Notes under the pieces: model-generated
The model's input: the letters and a program-made list of their open reading frames with translations, nothing else
What the model was told of the DNA's origin: nothing
Database searches by the model: none
Program-made: the position numbers and the translations under genes
Shown here: piece by piece, positions 1 through 5,758 of the stretch
How the letters are laid out: each line of letters begins with the position of its first letter
How positions within the stretch are numbered: position 1 is the first letter of the stretch
From: an uncultured Muribaculum sp.
Lineage (GTDB): Bacteria > Bacteroidota > Bacteroidia > Bacteroidales > Muribaculaceae
Direction: 5' to 3'
Assembly: GCA_947573015.1 (NCBI GenBank)
Contig: CANPDS010000130.1
Coordinates: forward strand, 1-7,277
Length of the DNA stretch: 7,277 nt

Positions 1-937
1 ATCCTGGGAGTGCCATGAATGTGTCGCGGGCTCTGATTGTGCCCCATGGGTAGCCTGATATCAGATATTCGTTCTTGCCATCCTTTATGTAGAACTGCTT
101 GGCGGAGTTTTTCAGGCAGTTGTAGAACGATGTGCGGCGAGTGCGGCTCGCGATCTCTGTCTCATACATCTTGCTGAGCGATCGCGGCTTGGCCTCGGTG
201 GTTCCTGCGGAGAATATGATCGATTCGCCTTTTTTGATCGGAATCTCGAAGTAGCCGGGCACCCACAGATCCTCGATATACGGAAGTCCGCGGTCGTAGT
301 CCTTTATGTATTCTATGCCGTTGTACCAGTTGGGATTGCTCACCCACTTGGCTTTGTGGTTAAACTGCATGTAGAGTGTAGGGAATCCTGGATACAGACA
401 GAATCCTACACCGTTGTCTACTTCGGTGAAGTCCTGGTTGAGGCGGTTGTTCTGCACTACAAGTTCGTTTGCCTCTCGGAATGCGAGGAACGGACGGAAC
501 TGTAGCGTTGTGTCGGAGTGGGCGTCGACCAGGGTATAGCGTATGAGGATGCGGTTTTCCTGCGATATAAACACTGCCTCCTTGGTAAGGATCACCCCTC
601 CCACGCGGTAGGTGGTGCGTGGCACGGTCTCGCAGTCAAACTCGCGAATGTATTTGTGTCCGTTGGGGCTGTATATGCCTCCTTGATAGCGGTGAAGCCC
701 CAGATTGAACGGCGCGCCATGCTGGATTACGGTTTCGTCGAGCGACGACAGCATCACATAGTTCTTGTTGCCGAGCTCGGGAATCGGGATCACCAGCAGG
801 CCATGCTGCTTGCGGGTGTTGCACCCCACTATGGTCGAGCAGTGATAAGCGCCAGCCTGATTGGTGCGGAGCATCTCCTTGTGGAGTGATTGCTCCAAGT
901 TAATCATGAGGTTTTTATCAAATTTAAGATAACTCAT
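1..937 (-). CDS. Glycogen debranching enzyme, archaeal/GH133 type (C-terminus beyond window)
   Basis: Only the first 312 codons are inside the window; the frame is still open at position 1. The protein begins MSYLKFDKNLMINLEQS and carries the family's N-terminal beta-rich domain (GDE_N type), with CNTRKQHGLLV at about residues 39-49, SSLDETVIQHG near 64-74 and SPNGHKYIREFD near 89-100. The segment SGYPWGTIRARDTFMALPG at the very end is the first conserved block of the (alpha/alpha)6 catalytic domain, so the catalytic part is missing only because of the window edge. Such enzymes hydrolyse alpha-1,6 branches of glycogen or limit dextrins in the cytoplasm. The ATG at 937 is preferred over the ATG at 907 because homologues I recall begin at this MSYLKFDK sequence. 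A promoter and a leader of about 185 nt lie upstream. The assignment to the family is firm; the exact substrate is inferred. Confidence 0.93.
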   Translation of the reverse strand, partial: MSYLKFDKNLMINLEQSLHKEMLRTNQAGAYHCSTIVGCNTRKQHGLLVIPIPELGNKNYVMLSSLDETVIQHGAPFNLGLHRYQGGIYSPNGHKYIREFDCETVPRTTYRVGGVILTKEAVFISQENRILIRYTLVDAHSDTTLQFRPFLAFREANELVVQNNRLNQDFTEVDNGVGFCLYPGFPTLYMQFNHKAKWVSNPNWYNGIEYIKDYDRGLPYIEDLWVPGYFEIPIKKGESIIFSAGTTEAKPRSLSKMYETEIASRTRRTSFYNCLKNSAKQFYIKDGKNEYLISGYPWGTIRARDTFMALPG

Positions 938-1059
938 TTGGTGATATAGTTAGAATTTTAGTTTTAGTTCTTTCTTGTCAGTTCCTGTGTTGGGGAAAGA
1001 TCGAGGAATACAGAGAATTAAAAAGAATTTTATGGTATTAAACCATGCTTCATGGCGCT

Positions 1060-1093
1060 GACAAGGAATAGGTGACTCTATCTACCTCTTGTC
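1060..1093 (-). promoter_or_regulatory. Hairpin in the leader of the debranching enzyme mRNA
   Basis: In the minus-strand transcript GACAAG (1093-1088) pairs with CTTGTC (1065-1060). Directly inside it AGGT (1087-1084) pairs with ACCT (1073-1070), leaving a four-base bulge and a ten-base loop. The ten paired positions are perfect. A smaller hairpin (ATGGT/ACCAT, 1046-1032) followed by a T-rich stretch comes next in the same leader. I do not recognise a known riboswitch. The structures could tune transcript stability or attenuation, but nothing in the sequence proves a role. Confidence 0.3.
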
Positions 1094-1127
1094 TATAATC
1101 AACGTCTTGAGGATAGGTTTGATTTCA

Positions 1128-1159
1128 CAATGTTACGCTTTTTTCGGCGCTTTTGCAAA
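1128..1159 (-). promoter_or_regulatory. Probable Bacteroidota promoter of the debranching enzyme gene
   Basis: On the minus strand a TTTG (-33 element, 1159-1156) is followed after 20 nt by TAACATTG (1135-1128), which matches the Bacteroidota -7 consensus TAnnTTTG at all but one of its fixed positions. This spacing is normal for the group's sigma factor. It would start transcription near 1121, giving a leader of about 185 nt before the start codon at 937. The -33 box begins about 11 nt past the T tract of the upstream gene's terminator, so the debranching enzyme appears to be a separate transcription unit. Confidence 0.5.
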
Positions 1160-1169
1160 AATTTCAGTC

Positions 1170-1209
1170 AAAAAAATAAAAAAGCGTATTCCATTTTTTG
1201 AAATACGCT
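1170..1209 (-). terminator. Intrinsic terminator of the lipid kinase gene
   Basis: Read on the minus strand, AGCGTATT (1209-1202) and AATACGCT (1190-1183) form a perfect 8-bp stem with an 11-nt loop, followed at once by a T-rich tract (1182-1170, interrupted once by A). It begins 11 nt past the stop codon of the lipid kinase gene. This is the clearest rho-independent terminator in the window. Confidence 0.85.
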
Positions 1210-1219
1210 CTTGATAGCT

Positions 1220-2197
1220 CTATTTTCTGTTGAAAAGCCGTGTTACAGAACATGCAAAATCTCTTGCGGCATTTTCAATTGGTGTTATCAGTGGTCGGAA
1301 TGTCACTTCTTGCTCAGGGGTGAATATCCTTAGTCCGGATGGGTGGCATTTGATATCCATCGTGTCATCGATGGTCAGCGGCTCACCGTCGAGATGGGCC
1401 GGGCCGGGGTTCTGACGGTATATCACTGCCGCCGGTGCGCGAAACGAGTATATCAGTGTGTTCTGGTTGATGTAGCCCGTGAAGAGGTCCATACCCACCA
1501 TGGCGGTGTCGAGCGGGTTGCCCGCATGGATTATCGTTATGTCGAGCTCACCGTCGGTGATCGATGCCCGAGGGGCTATGTAGGCGTTGTTGCCATATTG
1601 CGATGCGTTGCATACGGCTATCAGGAAGGCCTTCTCGGTGAGCACATGTCCGTTGGCGCTTACGGTGTAGACCTGCGGATGAAATTTTATGTATTCTGCG
1701 ATGGCACTCCTTATATATGTTAGAGGGCCACGGCGGTGCTGACGGGCGAAGTTGGTGCTTACCGCAGCGTCAAATCCTACACCGAAAGTGCAGAAAAATG
1801 GGCGTCCGTTGACTGCGCCGAAGTCGCTCTCCACCACATGGTCGGCGGCGATCACCTTTACGGCGGCCACGGGGTCGATAGGTATGCCGAGATGGCGCGC
1901 GAGGCCGTTGCCCGATCCGCAGGGTATGATGCCGAGGGCTGTCGAGGTGTGGCACAATGCGCGTGCCGTCTCGTTGACAGTGCCGTCGCCTCCGGCAGCG
2001 ATCACGCCATAGTAGCCTTCCTTGACGGCCTGATGGGCCAGACGTGTGGCGTCGCCACGGGCACATGTATAGGCTGTGGTGACGGTATAGCCCAGTGGTT
2101 CAAGAGTCTTGCGCACAAGCGGCTCGAAAGTGTCTTTGCTTCCGATGCCCGATATTGGATTGATGATGAGCAGGATTCGTCGCTGAGTCGCTTCCAT
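1220..2197 (-). CDS. Diacylglycerol kinase / lipid kinase family protein (YegS/BmrU type)
   Basis: This 325-residue protein has the signature motifs of the DAGK catalytic family: NPISGIGS at residues 13-20 (nucleotide-binding loop), GGDGTVNE at 69-76 (catalytic/ATP-binding) and PCGSGNGLARHL from about 92. The C-terminal half is the beta-sandwich domain, with a conserved LDGE late in the sequence. Length is close to the 300-330 residues usual for the family. These soluble, membrane-associating enzymes phosphorylate diacylglycerol or related lipids with ATP; the true substrate cannot be told from sequence. The frame stays open upstream to a TTG at 2287, but that codon lies inside the likely -7 promoter box, and the family motif begins directly after the ATG at 2197, so the ATG is chosen. 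The gene is monocistronic, with its own terminator. Confidence 0.92.
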   Translation of the reverse strand: MEATQRRILLIINPISGIGSKDTFEPLVRKTLEPLGYTVTTAYTCARGDATRLAHQAVKEGYYGVIAAGGDGTVNETARALCHTSTALGIIPCGSGNGLARHLGIPIDPVAAVKVIAADHVVESDFGAVNGRPFFCTFGVGFDAAVSTNFARQHRRGPLTYIRSAIAEYIKFHPQVYTVSANGHVLTEKAFLIAVCNASQYGNNAYIAPRASITDGELDITIIHAGNPLDTAMVGMDLFTGYINQNTLIYSFRAPAAVIYRQNPGPAHLDGEPLTIDDTMDIKCHPSGLRIFTPEQEVTFRPLITPIENAARDFACSVTRLFNRK

Positions 2198-2234
2198 CGG
2201 TCTGAGGGTGAAAAGTGGTAGTGTGTAAAAAATG

Positions 2235-2246
2235 GGAATGCATTCC
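2235..2246. repeat. Perfect 12-bp palindrome in the lipid kinase leader
   Basis: GGAATGCATTCC is fully self-complementary. It abuts the inverted repeat at 2246-2279 (sharing one base) and lies about 40 bases upstream of the ATG. A dimeric repressor site is possible, but a palindrome of this length may also arise by chance. Confidence 0.3.
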
Positions 2247-2279
2247 GGCCCACGGAAGTTAGATCCTCCCAACGGGCCG
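2246..2279 (-). repeat. GC-rich inverted repeat in the lipid kinase leader
   Basis: CGGCCC at 2246-2251 is the exact reverse complement of GGGCCG at 2274-2279, enclosing 22 nt. It lies just downstream of the expected transcription start. It could fold at the 5' end of the mRNA, protecting it or masking translation, or act as a DNA operator. No known regulator site is recognised. Confidence 0.35.
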
Positions 2280-2284
2280 ATATG

Positions 2285-2292
2285 CAAATTTA
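2285..2292 (-). promoter_or_regulatory. Probable -7 promoter box of the lipid kinase gene
   Basis: TAAATTTG on the minus strand is an exact match to the Bacteroidota -7 consensus TAnnTTTG. I see no good TTTG at -33. Transcription would begin near 2278 and leave a leader of about 80 nt before the ATG at 2197. The leader contains the inverted repeat at 2246-2279 and the palindrome at 2235-2246. Confidence 0.45.
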
Positions 2293-2339
2293 ATCATTTA
2301 CTTTCTAATAATTGTCCTTTTCTCCCGACAAATCTTTTT

Positions 2340-2363
2340 AGAGGGTATTATTAAACACCCTCT
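2340..2363. repeat. Short inverted repeat upstream of the lipid kinase promoter
   Basis: AGAGGGT (2340-2346) and ACCCTCT (2357-2363) are exact reverse complements with a 10-nt loop. A run of five T precedes it on the plus strand, but no T run follows the stem on either strand, so it is not a standard terminator. It sits about 50 bp upstream of the lipid kinase -7 box and could be an operator or a residue of an older element. Confidence 0.35.
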
Positions 2364-2492
2364 TAGCTCCCTAATTCGCTGCTGCAAGGTTGAGCCTTTA
2401 CACGATTGTTTGATGTGTGAATAGCGGTGTGAGCTGCAATATTGGATCTGTGTAGATTGGTTGATGTATGTGAGTGATTTAGCATGGCGAAA

Positions 2493-2597
2493 GGCGCGTG
2501 GCGCCGCCCACGCATTAGCCTTGGGTAAGCTCGGCATTAGCCGTGCGCAACCCAAGGTTTGGTAAATCATCACGAGGAATGCTCAGCGTAGCTGGGC
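2493..2597 (-). repeat. Three-hairpin repeat unit, copy A
   Basis: Read on the minus strand this 105-nt unit holds three hairpins in order. H1 (2597-2581) has a 7-position stem with loop TAC. H2 (2557-2519) pairs CCTTGGGT with ACCCAAGG, with an inner CGGC/GCCG pairing. H3 (2505-2493) pairs GGCGC with GCGCC around loop CAC. Spacers are 23 nt and 13 nt. Copy B on the opposite strand has exactly the same lengths. It resembles REP-like intergenic palindromic repeats of Bacteroidota; no transposase is in the window. Confidence 0.7.
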
Positions 2598-2631
2598 GTC
2601 TGTTTCCACGAAGCTTTCATTGATATTTGTC

Positions 2632-2736
2632 GCACCGCTATGCGGAGCCTGCAATGATGTTGGTCCGCACACCTTGGGTTGCGCACGGCTGATGCCGGGC
2701 TTACCCAAGGCTAATACCTTATCGGCGCTATGCGCC
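2632..2736 (+). repeat. Three-hairpin repeat unit, copy B
   Basis: This plus-strand copy is also 105 nt, with H1 at 2632-2648 (loop TAT), H2 at 2672-2710 (CCTTGGGT/ACCCAAGG outer stem, inner CGGC/GCCG) and H3 at 2724-2736 (GGCGC/GCGCC, loop TAT). It faces copy A head to head across a 34-bp centre (2598-2631). H2 differs from copy A at only two of 39 positions, while the 23-nt H1-H2 spacer is largely different. In H1 one stem pair differs on both sides (A-T in copy A, C-G here). It starts 28 nt past the stop of the neighbouring lipoprotein gene and could form the 3' end of that transcript. Confidence 0.7.
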
Positions 2737-2764
2737 TACATTGCATCTGTTAGCAATTCCCGGA

Positions 2765-3388
2765 TTAAGGAAGAATGGAAGCTTCTCCCGGTATGTCATC
2801 GGGGATAGGTTTGCTCTGTTGCCAGCGCTGCCACACTTCGTCCCAACCCTTGGCGTTGAGCGGGCCGTACAGCTCCACAAACTCGTCAAGATCGTAGATC
2901 TCGCCCAACTCCGGATTCACCGTACAGTCCTCCGGAAAATTGATAGTACCTATAGCAGTGCCATATATTACCTGAATATTAGATGCAAGGAAATACCAAT
3001 CAATGACATCAAGATATCCAACACTTTTTGAGATATTATCGCTGAGATTATTGATGTCCATGTCATCCGATGGAATAACAAAATACATTCTCGTATTGGG
3101 ATGCTCACGTGTGATTTCGTCATAAAGTGTATGCATAGTGCTTTTTAGGTAAAATGCATCATGGCTGCTATTTCGTGCGATCAAGGAGGTGGGTTCTACA
3201 TATTCATCAGGTGAAATCGCCCCATCATTATCATATACCGTGTATACAACAATCTCTTTATTAAAATTATTGTATACGCGCCAAGCGATAGGTCTTGTAT
3301 CAACTTCTACATTATCACATCCTTGAAGAAAGGTAAGTAATATTGTTGCAAATAATATAAGATATATGCTGTATAACTTCTTTTTCAT
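2765..3388 (-). CDS. Putative lipoprotein, paralogue of the next gene; candidate immunity protein
   Basis: A 207-residue protein with a lipoprotein signal peptide: MKKK start, hydrophobic segment to about residue 21, and lipobox LQGC with the lipid-bearing Cys at 24. It is clearly related to the protein encoded at 3400-3972. Shared blocks include the YNN..IVVYTVY stretch, HPNTRMYFVIP, INFPEDCTVNPELG and a C-terminal LDEFVELYG...GWDEVW. I do not recognise a named domain. It follows its paralogue by an 11-nt gap and is surely co-transcribed with it. Because the operon begins with the remnant of a polymorphic-toxin-like protein, a role as immunity factor held in the periplasm or on a membrane is a reasonable inference, not shown by sequence. 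The gene is AT-rich compared with the flanking metabolic genes. Confidence 0.85.
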   Translation of the reverse strand: MKKKLYSIYLILFATILLTFLQGCDNVEVDTRPIAWRVYNNFNKEIVVYTVYDNDGAISPDEYVEPTSLIARNSSHDAFYLKSTMHTLYDEITREHPNTRMYFVIPSDDMDINNLSDNISKSVGYLDVIDWYFLASNIQVIYGTAIGTINFPEDCTVNPELGEIYDLDEFVELYGPLNAKGWDEVWQRWQQSKPIPDDIPGEASILP

Positions 3389-3399
3389 ATTTAGGTCAA

Positions 3400-3972
3400 T
3401 TATTCGTTAATGTCCTGTGATAATTTATTCACCTCAGACCACAATTCTTCCCACCCGATGGCATCAAGCTGACCATATTGTGCCACGAATTCATCAAGAT
3501 TGAATATATTGCCTAAATCTGGATTTACTATACAATCTTCCGGGAAATTGATTGTATTCCCCTTTAATAGCCATTTTTTAGATGGGACGAAATATGCCAC
3601 GGCCTTTGATATGTTCACATCTGCGTTCTGTTCGAAATTTGTCAAACTATTATCCATCCCATCGAATGGTATAATAAAATACATTCTTGTTTCAGGATGT
3701 ATTTTAATCTCTATGTTTGCTGGCATTGTAGTATTGATGGTATAGGCGGAAAAAGATGATCCATTAGATACCGCAGCCACAGGAACCACATAGCCTGAGG
3801 GCACGATATTATCTGGATTCTCATACACAGTATATACTATAATATCCGTTCCCCAGTTGTTATTGATATACCAAGCCGGTGGTGCATAGACAGTATCGAC
3901 ACATGACTGCAATGCAATGGCAATCATTACCAAACCCAGAGTTTTGCAATATTTAATAAATCGCAATATCAT
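3400..3972 (-). CDS. Putative lipoprotein, paralogue of the preceding gene; candidate immunity protein
   Basis: A 190-residue protein with a hydrophobic signal segment and lipobox LQSC, Cys at residue 24, the same position as in its paralogue. After the Cys come a short linker and a domain with WYINNNWGTDIIVYTVY, HPETRMYFIIPFDGMD, INFPEDCIVNPDLG and LDEFVAQYGQ, all mirrored in the protein at 2765-3388. The start ATG overlaps the stop TGA of the upstream toxin-like fragment (ATGA, 3969-3972), a typical sign of translational coupling. The function is unknown. The pair looks like a tandem duplication that diverged, as seen in immunity gene arrays. Confidence 0.85.
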   Translation of the reverse strand: MILRFIKYCKTLGLVMIAIALQSCVDTVYAPPAWYINNNWGTDIIVYTVYENPDNIVPSGYVVPVAAVSNGSSFSAYTINTTMPANIEIKIHPETRMYFIIPFDGMDNSLTNFEQNADVNISKAVAYFVPSKKWLLKGNTINFPEDCIVNPDLGNIFNLDEFVAQYGQLDAIGWEELWSEVNKLSQDINE

Positions 3973-4411
3973 CGTATATTTAAAGCATTAAAAAGTGATG
4001 GAATATTAGAGGCAGCTCTTGAGTTGACATTCATACGCGAATGATACTCCTTAACCGATAGTTTTGACCAAAATTTCGGGTCAGATGGATTATGATGATA
4101 CTCATATGTCGGATTACCACCCCAATTCCAATTGGAATATGAGAAGCCTTGGAATAGTTTCAACAAAATGTTTGAACGCACGATTATTGGCATCCCTTTC
4201 GGTGTAAAAATATTTATGTTCACCACCTACTAAATTCGCTGTGTTCATTATACTTGATACTTGGAATACCATATTTTATCAGATAATTCCATCCGGATGT
4301 TTGACTTTGGAGATAGTGGCCATATTCATGCTGAAACAATGAGTTTCGAGGATCTGTCTCTAATTTGGATCCACCAACAATGTAGCTGCCCAACGTTTTA
4401 TTGTGTTTTTT
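3969..4411 (-). pseudogene. Broken C-terminal fragment of an HEYGH-motif, metallopeptidase-like toxin protein
   Basis: Three minus-strand frames together make one recognisable domain. Frame 1 (4411-4220) reads ...TLGSYIVGG, DPRNSLFQHEYGHYLQSQ (HEYGH at 4330-4316), GIPSIKYNEHSEF and then stops. Frame 2 continues from about 4227 with GGEHKYFYTERDANNRAF and stops at 4114. Frame 3 continues from about 4148 with GFSYSNWNWGG, EYHHNPSDPKFW and ends at the TGA at 3969. One extra base near 4228 and one in CCAAGG (4152-4147) account for both shifts. From memory, HEYGH followed by a TE.DAN.RAF segment is typical of C-terminal domains in Bacteroidales Rhs/polymorphic-toxin proteins; HExxH binds zinc in metallopeptidases, and here H-E-x-x-H is kept. 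The N-terminal delivery part is absent: frame 1 is closed by TAA at 4414-4412. The third segment alone can be read as an 85-codon frame from a GTG at 4226, but this is not convincing as a gene. Confidence 0.7.
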
Positions 4412-4572
4412 TTAGGTTTGGTGTAAAATTGGGGCAAATTTATATATAAAATACGTGTGTGCAAAATAATTTAACATATAAAATCGGGATTGGCGATTTT
4501 ATATGTTAATGAATCGGGATATGGTATAGGTATTATGTGTGCTATGTATAATGTGAGTTGGGAATGACAGAT
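4412..4572. other. AT-rich intergenic gap between transporter gene and toxin remnant
   Basis: No part of the missing N-terminal region of the toxin-like protein can be traced here. A minus-strand frame in front of the A8 run (4413-4406) could join the fragment by a further slip, but its translation looks random. The gap contains the perfect hairpin at 4471-4509. A repeated AATCGGGAT motif occurs at 4483-4491 and again at 4512-4520. Confidence 0.5.
4471..4509 (-). terminator. Perfect 16-bp hairpin, likely terminator of the transporter gene
   Basis: TTAACATATAAAATCG (4471-4486) is the exact reverse complement of 4494-4509, enclosing a 7-nt loop. On the minus strand the stem ends in a T-rich stretch (the stem's own TTAA, then ATTATTTT), 63 nt past the transporter stop codon, so it probably ends that transcript. 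The stem is AT-rich, with only three GC pairs, and no long uninterrupted T run follows, so termination is likely but not certain. Confidence 0.5.
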
Positions 4573-5511
4573 TCAGCGGTGGAGGAGTCGGGAGGGGCGG
4601 TGGTCGCGGATGAAGTGGCGGATGATGCGCACGGCAGGTTTGGCGGCGATCAGCATGGTCACTGATCCTACCACGAGGATAATGCCTATGATGGCACTGA
4701 AGCTAAGGCGCTCGCCAAACACGCATACGCCGATGACGAGGGCAGTGACAGGCTCAAGGGCTCCGAGTATTGCCGTGGGGGTGGAGCCGATATGGTGTAT
4801 GGCGACAGCCATGGTGACGAGCGACAGGATTGTGGGGAATATGGCCAGTGATAGTGCGCAGGTCCATCCGAGGGGGGTGACCACCGGGGTGAATCCGCTA
4901 TGTGAGGCCATGCCGGCTAAGAACACCACGATGCCTATGCCGATAGAGTAGAAGGTAAGCGTCATGGAGTCGAGGCTGCGTATGCTCGTGCGGTTGACGG
5001 CCACCATATAGAGGGAGTAGGAAAGTGCGGCAAGGAGCACCAGTATGGTGCCGGTGACATTGAGCGTTGTGGTGCCGTCGCCCTGATAGAGCAGCACGAT
5101 GCCGCCGGTGGCGAGGGCTATGGCGCATATGGTCACCGCCGAGAGTCGCTCTCGGTAGAATACGGTGTTGATCACGGCCACCATAACCGGATATACGAAG
5201 AGCAGGGTAGAGGCGATGCCCACATCCATGTAGTTGTAGGCCTCAAACAATAGCAGCGACGACAGCGCCATCAGAATCGCGGCCACTGTCATCACCGGGA
5301 GTTGACGCCGCTCCAGACGGAACGGTTTGTGGAGCGCCATCATGATAATGCCGAGCATCACAGTGGCAAACCCATAACGGTAGAAGAGCACACTGTCGGC
5401 ATTCATCCCCTCGCCGTACATGGGGAGTGTGAGCAACGGATTTGTGCCATAGGTGCATGCGGCTACGGCCGCGCAGATATATCCCTTGGTGCGGGATGAC
5501 AATTTTCTCAT
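4573..5511 (-). CDS. EamA/DMT-superfamily transporter, ten membrane helices
   Basis: A 312-residue, strongly hydrophobic protein made of two EamA repeats of about five helices each. The first repeat starts with GYICAAVAACTYGTNPLL and ends near VFYRERLSAVTICAIALATGG; the second starts at about VLLAALSYSLYMVAVNR and ends with the typical LEPVTALVIGVCVFGERLS followed by a final helix. Such proteins move metabolites such as amino acids or their breakdown products across the inner membrane, usually as efflux; the substrate cannot be assigned. The frame runs further upstream to 5778, but that extension would cross the -7 promoter box and lacks family features, so the ATG at 5511, directly before the first helix, is chosen. 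The gene stands alone, divergent from the glucanotransferase gene. Confidence 0.9.
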   Translation of the reverse strand: MRKLSSRTKGYICAAVAACTYGTNPLLTLPMYGEGMNADSVLFYRYGFATVMLGIIMMALHKPFRLERRQLPVMTVAAILMALSSLLLFEAYNYMDVGIASTLLFVYPVMVAVINTVFYRERLSAVTICAIALATGGIVLLYQGDGTTTLNVTGTILVLLAALSYSLYMVAVNRTSIRSLDSMTLTFYSIGIGIVVFLAGMASHSGFTPVVTPLGWTCALSLAIFPTILSLVTMAVAIHHIGSTPTAILGALEPVTALVIGVCVFGERLSFSAIIGIILVVGSVTMLIAAKPAVRIIRHFIRDHRPSRLLHR

Positions 5512-5519
5512 AGGTGACG

Positions 5520-5527
5520 CAAAGTTA
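5520..5527 (-). promoter_or_regulatory. Probable -7 promoter box of the transporter gene
   Basis: TAACTTTG on the minus strand is an exact match to TAnnTTTG and sits in the context GTAACTTTGC, which is common before genes in Bacteroidales. Only eight bases separate it from the ATG at 5511, so the mRNA would have almost no leader. No clear -33 box is visible. Confidence 0.55.
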
Positions 5528-5654
5528 CGCATTTCATACCGTATGCCATATAAGGTGGGATGAGTATTATGCTGATTAAGGTGTATTATATTGATTAATT
5601 TGAGCATCAAGCAAAATAAAGGGGATAAAAAACGGGAATTTCCAAATTTCTCAT

Positions 5655-5662
5655 TAACTTTA
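5655..5662 (+). promoter_or_regulatory. Possible -7 promoter box of the glucanotransferase gene
   Basis: TAACTTTA matches TAnnTTTG except for the last base and lies 96 bases upstream of the ATG at 5759. I find no TTTG at the right distance upstream. It is the best candidate in the 247-bp divergent spacer for rightward transcription. Confidence 0.35.
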
Positions 5663-5697
5663 CCCCTGATATTGTGTATTAATAATGTAGGGGATCT

Positions 5698-5710
5698 GTC
5701 ACGCTGTGAC
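5698..5710 (+). repeat. Small perfect inverted repeat in the glucanotransferase leader
   Basis: GTCAC and GTGAC flank a three-base loop (GCT) some 50 bases upstream of the start codon. It could be a short mRNA hairpin or a regulator half-site pair. A weaker pairing, CCCCT (5663-5667) with AGGGG (5689-5693), lies just before it. Confidence 0.25.
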
Positions 5711-5758
5711 GCTGCCCTGTTTTGATTCTGAAGATAGAAACCGAATAACCAAGATAGC

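Larger units (their letters stand above)
2293..2764. other. Gene-free spacer holding paired structured repeats
   Basis: No reading frame here looks like a real protein. Short frames that cross the region simply translate the repeats; both copies yield a similar TLGCARLMP peptide for that reason. The stretch contains an inverted repeat at 2340-2363, two repeat units at 2493-2597 and 2632-2736, and roughly 130 nt (2364-2492) in which I see nothing functional. It separates the lipid kinase promoter from the 3' end of the lipoprotein genes. Confidence 0.6.

Noticed and set aside
2340..2363. Inverted repeat considered as an intrinsic terminator
   Set aside because: No T run follows the stem on either strand, and no gene ends nearby, so it is listed only as a repeat.
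2493..2736. CRISPR array or attachment sites
   Set aside because: There are only two copies, in opposite orientation, with no regular spacer pattern and no integrase or cas gene in the window.
2298..2808. Open frames on both strands giving similar TLGCARLMP peptides
   Set aside because: The similarity comes from the two inverted copies of the hairpin repeat. The frames have no family features and cross structured DNA, so they are not treated as genes.
3969..4226. 85-codon frame starting with GTG as an independent small gene
   Set aside because: It begins right after in-frame stops and its first third is out of frame with the HEYGH domain; only the later part (from GFSYSNWNWGG) fits. It is better read as the 3' end of the broken gene.
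4261..4449. 62-codon plus-strand frame in the gap region
   Set aside because: It starts with TTG, is antisense to the clear HEYGH segment and shows no protein-like features.
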